Source of the DNA: CAZYFH01 sp965197395
Lineage (GTDB): Bacteria > Acidobacteriota > Vicinamibacteria > Vicinamibacterales > UBA8438
Direction of reading: 5' to 3'
DNA: 64,000 nt
Assembly: GCA_965197395.1 (NCBI GenBank)
Contig: CBDANB010000003.1
Location: 186,001-250,000, forward strand
Below, piece after piece: positions 26,949-35,211 of the stretch. Position numbers and translations under genes: made by a program. Numbering within the stretch: the first letter of the stretch is position 1; each line of letters begins with the position of its first letter. Below the pieces are notes generated by a model that was given only the letters and a program-made list of their open reading frames with translations, ran no database searches and was not told where the DNA came from.

Positions 26949-27811
26949 GTCAGGTACTCGCCCACGATCGGTGCCAGGTCTTGCTTCGTCTCTTCCGGCA
27001 CGGCGTCCGGACGCGTGATGATCGCCGCCTGCAGGGCGGTCGCGCACTCGCATCCCCGCTCGACCGGAAGACGGGTCAGGAGGTCCTTGAGCGTGCGCTG
27101 GGCGGTCGACGCGTTCCGTTGTAACGTCTCGACGATCATCTCGACGGTGACCTGGTCATGGTCCGGGTGCCAGCAGTCGTAGTCGGTGACCAGCGCGAGT
27201 GTCGCAAAACAGATCTCGGCCTCTCTCGCGAGCTTCGCCTCCTGCAGATTGGTCATGCCAATCACGTCCATGTTCCACGACCGATACAGGCGTGATTCAG
27301 CAAGGGTGGAGAACTGCGGGCCTTCCATGCACACGTAGGTCCCGCCACGATGGACGGTCGCCCCGACTGCTGTCGCCGCGTCACCCGCGAGCGCGCTCAG
27401 TGTCGGACAGAACGGATGCGCGAGCGAGACGTGCGCAACCAGACCGCGTCCGAAGAAGGTGCTGATCCGGCCGCGGGTCCGGTCCAGGAACTGGTCCGGC
27501 ACGACGATATCCTGCGGTCGATACCGTTCCTGCAGACTCCCGACCGCGCTTGCGGAGACGACCCACTCCACACCGAGCGCCTTGAACCCAAAGATGTTCG
27601 CACGGAAATTCAGCTCCGTCGGCAGGATGTGATGACCGGCGCCGTGACGCGCCAGAAACGCCACGCGCTGCCCGCCAAGGCTCCCGATGACATAAGGCGC
27701 CGACGGCTCGCCGAACGGCGTCGGGACCGCGCGCTCCTCCACGTCGACGAGCTCGGCCATCTCGTAGAGTCCGCTGCCGCCGATGACACCAATGCGGATG
27801 GGTTCAGACAT
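26945..27811 (-). CDS. mtnP: S-methyl-5'-thioadenosine phosphorylase
   Basis: A 288-residue purine nucleoside phosphorylase family II enzyme. It starts IRIGVIGGSGLYEMAELVDV and has ARHGAGHHILPTELNFRANIF, VSASAVGSLQERYRPQDIVVPDQFLDRT, the YVCMEGPQFSTLAESR block, and VIGMTNLQEAKLAREAEICFATLALVTDYDCW in separate stretches. It releases adenine from methylthioadenosine. Methylthioinosine phosphorylases are close relatives, so purine preference is not fixed by sequence alone. It is first in the operon with the PfkB kinase. Confidence 0.92.
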   Translation of the reverse strand: MSEPIRIGVIGGSGLYEMAELVDVEERAVPTPFGEPSAPYVIGSLGGQRVAFLARHGAGHHILPTELNFRANIFGFKALGVEWVVSASAVGSLQERYRPQDIVVPDQFLDRTRGRISTFFGRGLVAHVSLAHPFCPTLSALAGDAATAVGATVHRGGTYVCMEGPQFSTLAESRLYRSWNMDVIGMTNLQEAKLAREAEICFATLALVTDYDCWHPDHDQVTVEMIVETLQRNASTAQRTLKDLLTRLPVERGCECATALQAAIITRPDAVPEETKQDLAPIVGEYLT

Positions 27812-27873
27812 GATGGGCCAATCGCCGCACGGCGGTCGCTCGACCCCGCGGGTCGGCTCCTCCGAGCGTGAGC

Positions 27874-28278
27874 TTATCGTCTCTCTTCCTTCAGCTCCAC
27901 CAGCACACCATGCGCGCTCGACGGGTGCACGAACGCGACGAGCGAGCCTTCCGCCCCCTCGCGCGGGCGTTCGTCGATGAGCCGAGCACCGTGCGCCGCG
28001 AGTTGATCGAGCGCGGCGTGGATGTCGTCGACGCGCAGTGTGATGTGATGCAGCCCGGGGCCTCGTCGGGAGACGTAGCGCCCGATGGGTGAGCTCTCGT
28101 TGGTGGCCTCGAGCAACTCGAGCGACGCCGACCCGACCCGCACGAAATGCGCGCGCACGCCCTGGGACGGCACGTCCTCGGTGACCGCCACCTCGAGTCC
28201 CAAGGCGTCTGTATAGAACCGCAGCGCCTCCCCGAGGTCGCCGACGGCTATCCCGATGTGATCGAGTGTCGCTTTCAT
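27874..28278 (-). CDS. mce: Methylmalonyl-CoA epimerase
   Basis: A 134-residue vicinal-oxygen-chelate protein beginning LDHIGIAVGDLGEALRFYTDALG and continuing with LELLEATNESSPIGRYVSRRGPGLHHITLRVDD broken by conserved metal ligands (His, Gln-like, His, Glu), and ending HGVLVELKE. It interconverts the (R) and (S) forms of methylmalonyl-CoA. It lies 84 bp after meaB and complements the mutase subunits at 59.3-61.4 kb. The ATG at 28278 gives the canonical N-terminus; the longer in-frame start adds a non-conserved stretch. Confidence 0.92.
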   Translation of the reverse strand: MKATLDHIGIAVGDLGEALRFYTDALGLEVAVTEDVPSQGVRAHFVRVGSASLELLEATNESSPIGRYVSRRGPGLHHITLRVDDIHAALDQLAAHGARLIDERPREGAEGSLVAFVHPSSAHGVLVELKEERR

Positions 28279-28362
28279 GTGTCTGCTGGCCCGCCGGGTG
28301 CTAGCGTCTAGGACGCAGGGCGCCCGGCTGTCCACCCTCCACCCACTGACCTGATAGCCGGT

Positions 28363-29292
28363 TCACGTCTCCGATCGCGGCCTCAGCGCTTGCCGCAGGA
28401 TCTCGTCAGCCGCGCGGTAGGGATCACAGGCGCCGTCCAGCACCCTGCTCGTCGCCGCCTCGATCGCGTCTGACCCCACGGCGGTCAGGAAACCGTCGGT
28501 CAGGGCGGTCCGTACCCGCATCTGCGCGCGATACCGTTGGCGCCCTCCCCGACCAGACGTCACGCGGGCCACATCGTCTATCGCGCGTGCCAGATCCGGG
28601 ATGCCGTCGCCGGTCGACGCCTGCGTCTTGAGTACCGGCGGACACGCGTCGGTGGCCGCGTCACGGAGCGACAGCATCGCCTCGATCTCGGCCACCGCGC
28701 GGTCGGCGCCGTCCCGATCCGCCTTGTTCACAACGAAGAGATCGGCGATCTCCATGATTCCGGCTTTGAGGGCCTGGACGTCGTCCCCCGTGCCTGGCAC
28801 CGTCACGACGACCGACGCGTCCGCGGTGCCCGCGATATCGACTTCGCCCTGCCCGACCCCGACAGTTTCGATGACGACGATGTCCTTGCCCGCGGCGTCG
28901 AGCACCAGCACCGCGTCGCCGGTCGCCCGCGCAAGGCCGCCGACATGTCCGCGGGTCGCCATGCTACGAACGTAGACGCCTGCGTCCAAGGCGTGCGCCT
29001 GCATCCGCACGCGATCACCGAGGATCGCGCCACCAGTGAAGGGGCTCGTCGGATCGACCGCGATGATGCCGACGGTACGCCCGGCCCGGCGCCACTCGGC
29101 AGTGAGACGATCGACAAGCGTGCTCTTGCCGACCCCCGGGGCGCCGGTCAGACCCACGACCCGCGCGCGTCCCGCGTTCCCGAACAGACGACCGACCAGG
29201 GGTGCGGCCGCCGACGTCTCGTTCTCGACGATCGAGAGGGCGCGTGCGATCGCCCGCTGATCCCCGGCAAGCACCCCCTCCGCGAGGTCCAT
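28363..29292 (-). CDS. meaB: Methylmalonyl-CoA mutase-associated GTPase MeaB
   Basis: A 309-residue G3E-family GTPase (MeaB/ArgK) that protects and reloads B12-dependent methylmalonyl-CoA mutase. Visible motifs are the helical lead-in LAEGVLAGDQRAIARALSIVEN, P-loop GLTGAPGVGKSTLVDRL, AVDPTSPFTGGAILGDRVRM, VYVRSMATRGHVGGLARAT, VIETVGVGQGEVDIA (switch II) and FVVNKADRDGAD (NKxD). It follows the acyl-CoA dehydrogenase by 2 bp and precedes mce, a propionate-catabolism arrangement. Confidence 0.95.
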   Translation of the reverse strand: MDLAEGVLAGDQRAIARALSIVENETSAAAPLVGRLFGNAGRARVVGLTGAPGVGKSTLVDRLTAEWRRAGRTVGIIAVDPTSPFTGGAILGDRVRMQAHALDAGVYVRSMATRGHVGGLARATGDAVLVLDAAGKDIVVIETVGVGQGEVDIAGTADASVVVTVPGTGDDVQALKAGIMEIADLFVVNKADRDGADRAVAEIEAMLSLRDAATDACPPVLKTQASTGDGIPDLARAIDDVARVTSGRGGRQRYRAQMRVRTALTDGFLTAVGSDAIEAATSRVLDGACDPYRAADEILRQALRPRSET

Positions 29293-29294
29293 GG

Positions 29295-30476
29295 CTACCC
29301 CAGCAGACCGACCCGAGACTGGCCGGCCGAGTCAGTGGCATCGAGAAATTGTCGAGCAATCACGAGTCGCTGGATCTCGCTTGTGCCTTCGCCAATGGTC
29401 ATCAGCTTGACGTCGCGGAAGTATTTTTCCGCCGGATAGTCCTTCACAAACCCGTACCCACCGTGGATTTGCACGCACTCCTCGGCGGCGCGCACCGCCA
29501 CCTCGCTCGCGTAGAGCTTGGCCATGGACGATTCTCGAGTCGTGTGACGTCCGCGGTCCTTGCGGGATGCCGCCCGATAGGTCAGTAAACGGGCCGCCTC
29601 GATCCTGGTGGCCATGTCCGCGATCTTCCACTGAATCGCCTGAAAGGACGCGATCGGCTGGCCGAACTGTCGGCGTTCGGCCGCGTACCGCCGCGCCGCT
29701 TCGAACGCGCCTTGCGCCAGTCCTACTGACAGTGCCGCAATGCCGATGCGGCCTGCATCCAGCACCTCGAGGGCATTGACGAACCCCTGGCCTTCGGCTC
29801 CCAGCAGTGCGTCGGTGGATACCCGGCAGTCCTCGAACCGCACTTCCGACGTGTCGCTGGCGCGCATGCCGAGTTTGTTCTCTTTGCGACCCGGCGTCAT
29901 CCCACCCGTGCCCTGTTCGACGATGAAGGCGGAGATCCCGTGATGGCCTTGGCCAGGATCGGTGACCGCCATGGCGACGGTGACGCCGGCCAGACTGCCG
30001 TGGGTCGTGAATGTCTTCGCCCCGTTGAGCACCCATCCGCCCGGTACCGAGGTGGCGGTGGTCCGCGTCCCGCCGGCATCGCTTCCGGCAGTCGGCTCGG
30101 TCAGGCCCCAGGCACCCAGGGTCTCGCCCCGCGCGAGCCGGGTCAGCACCCGCGCCCGCTGCGGCTCGGAGCCGAACATGTACACGTGGGCAGCACAGAG
30201 CCCGTTGTGCGCGGCGACGGTCAGCGCGATTGCCGGATCGACCCGGGCCAGCTCCTCGATACAGATGCAGTATTCGACCGCCGACATGCCGGCGCCACCG
30301 TAGCGTTCCGGAAACTGAATGCCGAGCAGCCCGAGCTCGGCGAGCTTGGGCAGGAGCTCGAGGGGAAACCGCTGAGATTCGTCCCACGTCATGACGTGAG
30401 GCGCAATCTCCCGTTCCGCGAACTCCCGTACCGCCCGCCGCGTGATGCGTTCGGCGTCGGTCGGCCGAAAGTCCAT
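29295..30476 (-). CDS. Acyl-CoA dehydrogenase
   Basis: A 393-residue FAD-dependent acyl-CoA dehydrogenase. The N-terminal helical domain, the FAD/substrate block LGAWGLTEPTAGSDAGGTRTTA, NGAKTFTTHGSLAG, and the C-terminal signature FVKDYPAEKYFRDVKLMTIGEGTSEIQRLVIAR are all present; the Glu of GEGTSEIQ is the usual catalytic base position in short-chain enzymes. It heads the meaB-mce operon. An isovaleryl-, butyryl- or short/branched-chain substrate is likely, but specificity cannot be read. The ATG at 30476 is preceded by only a short leader from the divergent region. Confidence 0.93.
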   Translation of the reverse strand: MDFRPTDAERITRRAVREFAEREIAPHVMTWDESQRFPLELLPKLAELGLLGIQFPERYGGAGMSAVEYCICIEELARVDPAIALTVAAHNGLCAAHVYMFGSEPQRARVLTRLARGETLGAWGLTEPTAGSDAGGTRTTATSVPGGWVLNGAKTFTTHGSLAGVTVAMAVTDPGQGHHGISAFIVEQGTGGMTPGRKENKLGMRASDTSEVRFEDCRVSTDALLGAEGQGFVNALEVLDAGRIGIAALSVGLAQGAFEAARRYAAERRQFGQPIASFQAIQWKIADMATRIEAARLLTYRAASRKDRGRHTTRESSMAKLYASEVAVRAAEECVQIHGGYGFVKDYPAEKYFRDVKLMTIGEGTSEIQRLVIARQFLDATDSAGQSRVGLLG

Positions 30477-30504
30477 GGCGTCGGACTCTATCACACGGGT
30501 TCGC

Positions 30505-30600
30505 GTCGCCTGGCTAACCCCCAAAGCTCACTTGGGTCACCACGTGAGCTCTGTCGCCTGGCTAACCCCCAAAGCTCACTTGGGTCACCACGTGAGCTCT
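30505..30600. repeat. 48-bp perfect direct repeat with internal palindromes in a divergent intergenic region
   Basis: Two identical 48-bp units (30505-30552, 30553-30600) begin gtcgcctggctaaccccc. Each contains AGCTCAC..12 nt..GTGAGCT. Just after the second copy comes GGGGTTA, which pairs with the TAACCCC of a unit, so copy two can fold into a longer two-part hairpin. The array fills the 165-bp gap between the divergent acyl-CoA dehydrogenase and beta-barrel genes, where both promoters must lie. Confidence 0.9.
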
Positions 30601-30641
30601 GGGGTTAAGTCTTCGGGCCTCAGGCGTCGATAAGACCACAC

Positions 30642-31124
30642 GTGAGTCAACTGACGAGAACGCTGGTTGCTGCAGTGCTGCTGACGGGCGTGGCGAGCCC
30701 GGTCTTCGCCGACGCCACCGCCTTCATCGGGCCGAACCGCACGCCGGCCAATCGCATGGCACGAGGCGCGGCCCTTGGCCTTTCCCTGCTCGTCATCGGG
30801 TTCGAGTTCGAGTACTCCGACACCCCGGAGGACCGCGCCGCGAACGCGCCGGCGCTCAAATCCGGCATGTTCAACGTGTTGGTGCAGACACCGGTGAGCA
30901 TCGCGGGATTGCAGTTCTACGGCACGATCGGCGGCGGAGCGTATCGCGAACGTCTCGACGCGCACGAAACGACGAATGTGGGGGGCAATGTCGGGGGCGG
31001 CGTGAAGATTTCGTTACTGGGGCCACTCCGCGCACGCATCGATTACCGCGTGTTCACGCTGCGCGGATCACCCCTTCACGAAAAGCCGCAACGGGTCTAC
31101 GTCGGCCTCAACCTCGCCTTCTGA
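30642..31124 (+). CDS. Small outer-membrane beta-barrel protein
   Basis: A 160-residue protein with a GTG start, a signal peptide (MSQLTRTLVAAVLLTGVASPVFA) and a mature part with alternating strands such as FYGTIGGGAYRER, NVGGNVGGGVKISLLGPLRARIDYRVF and VYVGLNLAF, ending in Phe as outer-membrane barrels do. It looks like an eight-strand OmpA/OmpW-like or porin-family barrel. Function is unknown. It is the only plus-strand gene in the first 38 kb and ends at a copy of the dispersed repeat. Confidence 0.7.
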   Translation: MSQLTRTLVAAVLLTGVASPVFADATAFIGPNRTPANRMARGAALGLSLLVIGFEFEYSDTPEDRAANAPALKSGMFNVLVQTPVSIAGLQFYGTIGGGAYRERLDAHETTNVGGNVGGGVKISLLGPLRARIDYRVFTLRGSPLHEKPQRVYVGLNLAF

Positions 31125-31136
31125 CCCTCGGCGATC

Positions 31137-31260
31137 GCGGGGTTGGGGGGCGAAGCCCCAACGACGGCCAAGGCGCGCACAGCGCGCCTCGCGACCGCGG
31201 AGTGGGGCACTCGGGGTCCCCACGGAGCGGTCGCGGGGGCTTGGGGCGAAGCCCCATCTA
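31137..31260. repeat. Dispersed hairpin repeat, copy between convergent genes
   Basis: The copy begins with GGGGCGAAGCCCC (31150-31162), passes the GCGCGCACAGCGCGC palindrome and the GGGGCACTCGGGGTCCCC block, and ends with a second GGGGCGAAGCCCC. It separates the plus-strand barrel gene from the minus-strand secreted protein, so it lies downstream of both and may act as a bidirectional terminator. Confidence 0.8.
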
Positions 31261-31270
31261 GAAAATGCCG

Positions 31271-31792
31271 CTAGAGGTCGGGCGGGAATCCCTCGAGCCG
31301 CTCCAGGTTGATGACGATCTGTCCGAGGCCCGGAGCGAACGCACCCATAAAGGTCTCGTAGAGCCCCTGCACCTGCGCGGGGAACTCCTCGTTGAGGATG
31401 TCCGTCACGGCGTAGTCGGCCTCGGCGACCACCGGGTCGATGAACGACACGTAGACGACGCTGTCGCTCGGACCCGGCTCCTTCGCCTTGTAGATCCGCC
31501 ACCCGGCGGCCTGCTCACGGCGGCCGGCGTCCTCGCTGGCCGCCAGCGCGTCACCGAGCTTTCGCACGACGCCCTCGAAGTCGGTGGCGCTGGTCGCACT
31601 GATGTAGTTGAGAATGATGCCGACGTCGGCGTCCGCGTCGAACGAGCGCGCCGGCGGCGCCGACTGGGCCGCGGCGGTCCGCTGCGACACCGCCAGTCCC
31701 ACGACGATCCCGACCGCCACCGAGGTGGCGATCGCGCCGCCGGCCCACATGGGCCGGCAACTAAACCGACGAGTCAAATCCGAACGCGTCAT
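31271..31792 (-). CDS. Secreted protein of unknown function, paralogue A
   Basis: A 173-residue protein with a basic start (MTRSDLTRRFSCRP), a hydrophobic segment (GGAIATSVAVGIVVGLAV) ending in TAAAQS as a signal peptide or anchor, and a mature domain of about 125 residues. The mature part aligns clearly with the gene at 32125-32625: TDFEGVVRKLGDAL against SDYEGVMQKVSDAL, AAGWRIYKA against ARGWKVYRA, and FIDPVVAEADYAVTDILNEEFPAQVQGLYETF against a similar stretch there. The pair is a tandem duplication. I do not recognise the family; it is an alpha/beta domain facing the periplasm or outside. Confidence 0.7.
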   Translation of the reverse strand: MTRSDLTRRFSCRPMWAGGAIATSVAVGIVVGLAVSQRTAAAQSAPPARSFDADADVGIILNYISATSATDFEGVVRKLGDALAASEDAGRREQAAGWRIYKAKEPGPSDSVVYVSFIDPVVAEADYAVTDILNEEFPAQVQGLYETFMGAFAPGLGQIVINLERLEGFPPDL

Positions 31793-31887
31793 GTGATCCA
31801 CCCTTCGACATCCCGCTGCACACGCATCGCACCACTATACGCGAGGAGCTGACCTGCGCTCGGGTGCGGTCGACGGTCGCTCGACGG

Positions 31888-32122
31888 GGGCGGCCAAGGC
31901 GCGCACAGCGCGCCTCGCCGGTCTCGGTGCGACGCGGACGTGCACCATGGGCAGGTGGGGGTCCCCACGTAGCGGTTCGCGGGGGCTTGGGGCGCAGCCC
32001 CATCTGCGAGAGGCCGCCGGCGGCGGCCAAGGCGCGCACCGCGCGCCTCGCGACCCGCGGAGTGGGGCTCTCGGGGTCCCCACGTAGCGGTTCGCGGGGG
32101 CTTGGGGCGCAGCCCCATCTAA
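31888..32122. repeat. Two tandem copies of the dispersed hairpin repeat between paralogues
   Basis: Two units of about 115 bp end in GGGGCGCAGCCCC at 31989 and 32104. The first unit carries the CGGTCTCGGTGCGACGCGGAC variant block also seen near 3030; the second carries the GGGGCTCTCGGGGTCCCC variant seen at 212-497. The array is directly downstream of paralogue B's stop (32125) and upstream of paralogue A. The 75 bp between 31793 and 31868 show no further feature. Confidence 0.85.
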
Positions 32123-32124
32123 TA

Positions 32125-32625
32125 TTAGAAGTCGGCGACGAGCTCGAGGTTCACCGGAAGCTGCTTGACCTGACCATCCGTAAACGACCCGTTGTAGGTC
32201 TCGAAGAGCCCCTCGATCTCCCCCGGGAACGCCTCGTTCATGATGGTTGACGCCGCGTAGTTGGCACCACTGATGACCGGATCGATGATCCAGACGTACG
32301 GCACGGAGCCCTGGCCGGTGAAATCCGCCCCGGCCCGATAGACCTTCCACCCGCGCGCCTGCGCCTTGCGGTCGGTTTCTTCGTTCTGGCTTGCCTGCAG
32401 TGCGTCGCTGACCTTCTGCATCACGCCTTCGTAGTCGGATGTCGCCGAGGGCTTGACGAAATGGAACATAAAGGCCGCGCTGCCTGTAAAGGTCGTCGTG
32501 GGCTGGGCCGCCGCCTGGTTCGACGTGAGGAGCGTCCCCAGTATCACGCCTGTGGCCAGGGTTGTTGCAAACGCGCATCCCATCCAGATCCGCCCGGCCG
32601 ACCGCTGCTTGCGAAATACGCGCAT
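32125..32625 (-). CDS. Secreted protein of unknown function, paralogue B
   Basis: A 166-residue protein, paralogous to 31271-31792. It has a basic N-terminus (MRVFRKQRSAGR), a signal-peptide-like helix (MGCAFATTLATGVILGTLL) ending NQAAAQP, and a mature domain with SDYEGVMQKVSDALQAS, ARGWKVYRAG, VWIIDPVISGANYAASTIM and FPGEIEGLFETYNGSF. The two mature domains share the same spacing throughout, with perhaps a third to a half of positions identical by eye. The ATG at 32625 follows a CTCCTCC-complement (GGAGGAG) ribosome site. Function unknown. Confidence 0.7.
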   Translation of the reverse strand: MRVFRKQRSAGRIWMGCAFATTLATGVILGTLLTSNQAAAQPTTTFTGSAAFMFHFVKPSATSDYEGVMQKVSDALQASQNEETDRKAQARGWKVYRAGADFTGQGSVPYVWIIDPVISGANYAASTIMNEAFPGEIEGLFETYNGSFTDGQVKQLPVNLELVADF

Positions 32626-32692
32626 GTCCCTCTCCTCCTTGGCTCCTCGCCACATGGTCACAAAAGCGGGATACTTTACCGTACAGGCCCGC

Positions 32693-33823
32693 TCAGACAA
32701 AGCACTGCATCACCTCGTTGGCGACCAGCATCCCGCGCCGCGTCAACCTCAGCCGACCGGCCGAGTGGACGAGGAGCCCGGCGTCAAAAAAGGGCTGCAG
32801 ACGGGCACCGAAGCGGTCGCAGACGTCGACATCGTAGCACCGCCTGATCGTCTCGAGATCGAGGCCCTCCGTGAGCCGGAGACCGGTAAACAAGGCGTCG
32901 CCGAGCCGCTCGTCGTCCGGGAGACGGCGCCGGTCCCGCGTCACCGGTTGGGCCCCCTCCACCGCGCTGACGTAGCGGGCGGTCTCCGACACGTTCGCCC
33001 AGCGCCAGCCGTCGCGGGTGGAATGCGCGCCGCAGCCGAAGCCGAGCCAAGCGCCGTCTTGCCAGTATTTCAAGTTGTGACGCGAGCGCTTCCCCGACCG
33101 AGCGACATTGGAGATCTCGTATTGCGCGAGACCGGCCGCGTCCATCCGCTCGAGCGCGTCGAGATACATCGCCGCGGCATCGTCGTCCGGTGCCAGGGAC
33201 CAGTCTCGGCGGGCCATCTCCTCACGCAGCGGCGCATTCGGATAGAGCTCGAGCATGTACACGGAGGCGTGGTCGGGGGACAGGCCGATCAAGGCCTCGA
33301 CGGACGCGGCACAGTCGTCCGGTGTCTGCGCGGGCAGCCAGAGCATGAGGTCGAGGCTGATGTTGTCGCACCCCGCCGCGCGCGCCGAGACCAGCGCGGC
33401 TTCCGCGCGCGCCGCGGTGTGCTCCCGACCCAGCCGCGCAAGCTCCCGGTCGTCGAATGATTGCACGCCGATACTCAGGCGTGTCACACCGGCGGCGAGC
33501 AGCGCCGCCACGTAGTCGGCGGTGACGGTCTCCGGATTCATCTCGAGCGTCACCTCGGCTCCAGATGCCACGGTGAACGATGACCGACACGCGTCCATCA
33601 GGTAGGCGACCTCGTCTGGCGCAAGCAACGACGGCGTGCCCCCGCCAAAGAAGATCGTATCGACCGGCACGGCCTCGGCGGCCCGGCCGATCTCGGTCGC
33701 CAGCGCGCCGACATACCGGCGCTTGAGCTCCGCGTCGAGGAGCCCGCGGTTGAAGTTGCAGTAGTTGCAGATGGACGTACAGAACGGGATGTGCAGGTAG
33801 AGACCGAGAGGATCTGGACTCAC
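32693..33823 (-). CDS. hemW: Radical SAM family heme chaperone HemW
   Basis: A 376-residue protein starting LGLYLHIPFCTSICNYCNFN with CxxxCxxC for the [4Fe-4S] cluster, then TIFFGGGTPSLLAPDEV, EVTLEMNPETVTADYV, RLSIGVQSFDDRELARLGR and QYEISNVARSGKRSRHNLKYW. Length and the HNLKYW block indicate HemW (heme chaperone, formerly annotated as coproporphyrinogen III dehydrogenase-like) rather than true HemN, which has a longer N-terminus. It follows the DnaC-like gene by 35 bp. Confidence 0.92.
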   Translation of the reverse strand: MSPDPLGLYLHIPFCTSICNYCNFNRGLLDAELKRRYVGALATEIGRAAEAVPVDTIFFGGGTPSLLAPDEVAYLMDACRSSFTVASGAEVTLEMNPETVTADYVAALLAAGVTRLSIGVQSFDDRELARLGREHTAARAEAALVSARAAGCDNISLDLMLWLPAQTPDDCAASVEALIGLSPDHASVYMLELYPNAPLREEMARRDWSLAPDDDAAAMYLDALERMDAAGLAQYEISNVARSGKRSRHNLKYWQDGAWLGFGCGAHSTRDGWRWANVSETARYVSAVEGAQPVTRDRRRLPDDERLGDALFTGLRLTEGLDLETIRRCYDVDVCDRFGARLQPFFDAGLLVHSAGRLRLTRRGMLVANEVMQCFV

Positions 33824-33858
33824 GGGGACTTTGGGCTTCGCGCTTGGAGCGCCCCCGA

Positions 33859-34701
33859 CTAACTACTCGCCTTGCCGCCCGACCAACCGAGCTCGAGCTG
33901 GCCTTCCTTCTGCGTGTCCTTGAGCCGAGCGCGGGCGCGACTGGAGGTGCGCTTCGGCAGACGCTTGCGTGGACGCGACTTCCACGCCCGAAAGAGGTCC
34001 TCGGCGCTCGGTGGATACTCGAAGTCCCGATAGTCCGGCCCGCCGTACTCGAGAAAGTCGCACATTTCGCGCAATCGCGAATGCATGCGAAACCCCACCC
34101 GCACGAGGAGCGAGTCGAGATCGTCGGCGTCCGGCACATCCTCGTAGTTCGACGTAAACACGGTCGGCCGCCGCTCGTTGTAGCGCGTGTTGACGATGAG
34201 ATTCATCGTCTCCTCAACCCAGTCGGTCAGACGCTCGGCGCCGAGGTCATCGAGCACAAGCAGTTCGGCGCGCATGACCTGTCCCAGGATCTCCGCTTCG
34301 GACGTCCGGGTCACCGGGTTATACGTGCTCTTGATCGCGCTCAGCAACGTACGGGTGTCGTAGTACAGCCCTCGGATGCCCTTGAGCACGACCGCCCGCA
34401 GCACGGACACCGCGAGATGCGTCTTGCCGACACCGGGTGGCCCGATCAGCAGGATGCCCTTGTCGACCACCGGAAACGACTCGCTGAACTCGCGGGCCTT
34501 CTTCACCGCTCGAGTCAACTGATCGTTGCGATACGTGACGAATGTGTCGAAGGTGCACCTGCGGTAGCGCGCGGGGATCCGCGCTTCCTCGAGCGATCGC
34601 CGCGCCACGGCTTCGCGCCAGCAGTCGCAGCGGGCCACGCGGGTCGTGCCATCGACGTCGTGCTCCCGCCATCCGGTGTCGTTGCACAGTGCACAGGCCA
34701 T
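33859..34701 (-). CDS. DnaC/DnaI-like ATPase (helicase loader type)
   Basis: A 280-residue AAA+ ATPase. An N-terminal zinc-binding-like pattern (CALCNDTGW..CDCW) precedes the ATPase core with Walker A LIGPPGVGKTHLAVSVLRA near residue 90, Walker B LLVLDDLGAERLTDW and sensor-type VFTSNYED. The combination resembles DnaC/DnaI helicase loaders and the related IstB group; no transposase istA is nearby, so a chromosomal loader is favoured. The C-terminus is an unusual Arg/Lys-rich tail of about 40 residues (RPRKRLPKRTSSRARARLK), which could contact DNA. Confidence 0.8.
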   Translation of the reverse strand: MACALCNDTGWREHDVDGTTRVARCDCWREAVARRSLEEARIPARYRRCTFDTFVTYRNDQLTRAVKKAREFSESFPVVDKGILLIGPPGVGKTHLAVSVLRAVVLKGIRGLYYDTRTLLSAIKSTYNPVTRTSEAEILGQVMRAELLVLDDLGAERLTDWVEETMNLIVNTRYNERRPTVFTSNYEDVPDADDLDSLLVRVGFRMHSRLREMCDFLEYGGPDYRDFEYPPSAEDLFRAWKSRPRKRLPKRTSSRARARLKDTQKEGQLELGWSGGKASS

Positions 34702-34737
34702 GACTGCAGGTGCACAGCATACCGCGAGAGCCGCCGT

Positions 34738-35205
34738 CTACGAGGAACGCTTTCTTTTGCGCGTCGACCGTGACGCCTTAGCCGGTGCGGGCTCGGGCGC
34801 TCGCGGCGCGGGAGATGACCGCACGAGATCGCCGGGCCGCGACTTCACGAGCGCGGTGCCGAGCCGCTGCTCCCAGTCGCCGAGTCCGCGCGCGAGCTCC
34901 TGTTTGACGTAGGCCATGAACTCGTTCACCTCGCGCTGCATGCGGTCCATCTTCTCCCGCATGTTGAGAATGATCTCGACACCAGCAAGGTTGACGCCGA
35001 GGTCGCGCGTCAGCGACAGAATCGTCTCGAGTCGCTCGAGATCGTCCTCGCTGTAGAGCCGGGTGTTGCCGTCGGTTCGCGACGGCCTGAGCAAGCCCTC
35101 GCGCTCATACAGACGCAGCGTCTGCGGATGGATGTCGTAGCGTTGCGCGACCGCGCTGATCATGTACTGCGCCTTGCCGGGCTGGCGTCGCGTTTCGGAC
35201 GGCAT
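34738..35205 (-). CDS. hspR: MerR-family heat-shock regulator HspR
   Basis: A 155-residue regulator with the HspR core: YMISAVAQRYDIHPQTLRLY, EREGLLRPSRTDGNTRLYSEDD and a dimerisation helix (MREKMDRMQREVNEFMAYVK), followed by a basic Pro/Ala tail. HspR represses dnaK operons by binding HAIR sites, using DnaK as co-repressor in actinobacteria. It lies 6 bp after dnaJ in a dnaK-dnaJ-hspR order, which supports autoregulation, but no exact HAIR sequence is visible before dnaK. Confidence 0.9.
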   Translation of the reverse strand: MPSETRRQPGKAQYMISAVAQRYDIHPQTLRLYEREGLLRPSRTDGNTRLYSEDDLERLETILSLTRDLGVNLAGVEIILNMREKMDRMQREVNEFMAYVKQELARGLGDWEQRLGTALVKSRPGDLVRSSPAPRAPEPAPAKASRSTRKRKRSS

Positions 35206-35211
35206 AACGGC

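Noticed and set aside
33859..34701. Transposon ATP-binding protein IstB
   Set aside because: The ATPase core is related, but there is no istA, no inverted ends and a zinc-type N-terminus; the dnaK-dnaJ-hspR neighbourhood looks chromosomal.
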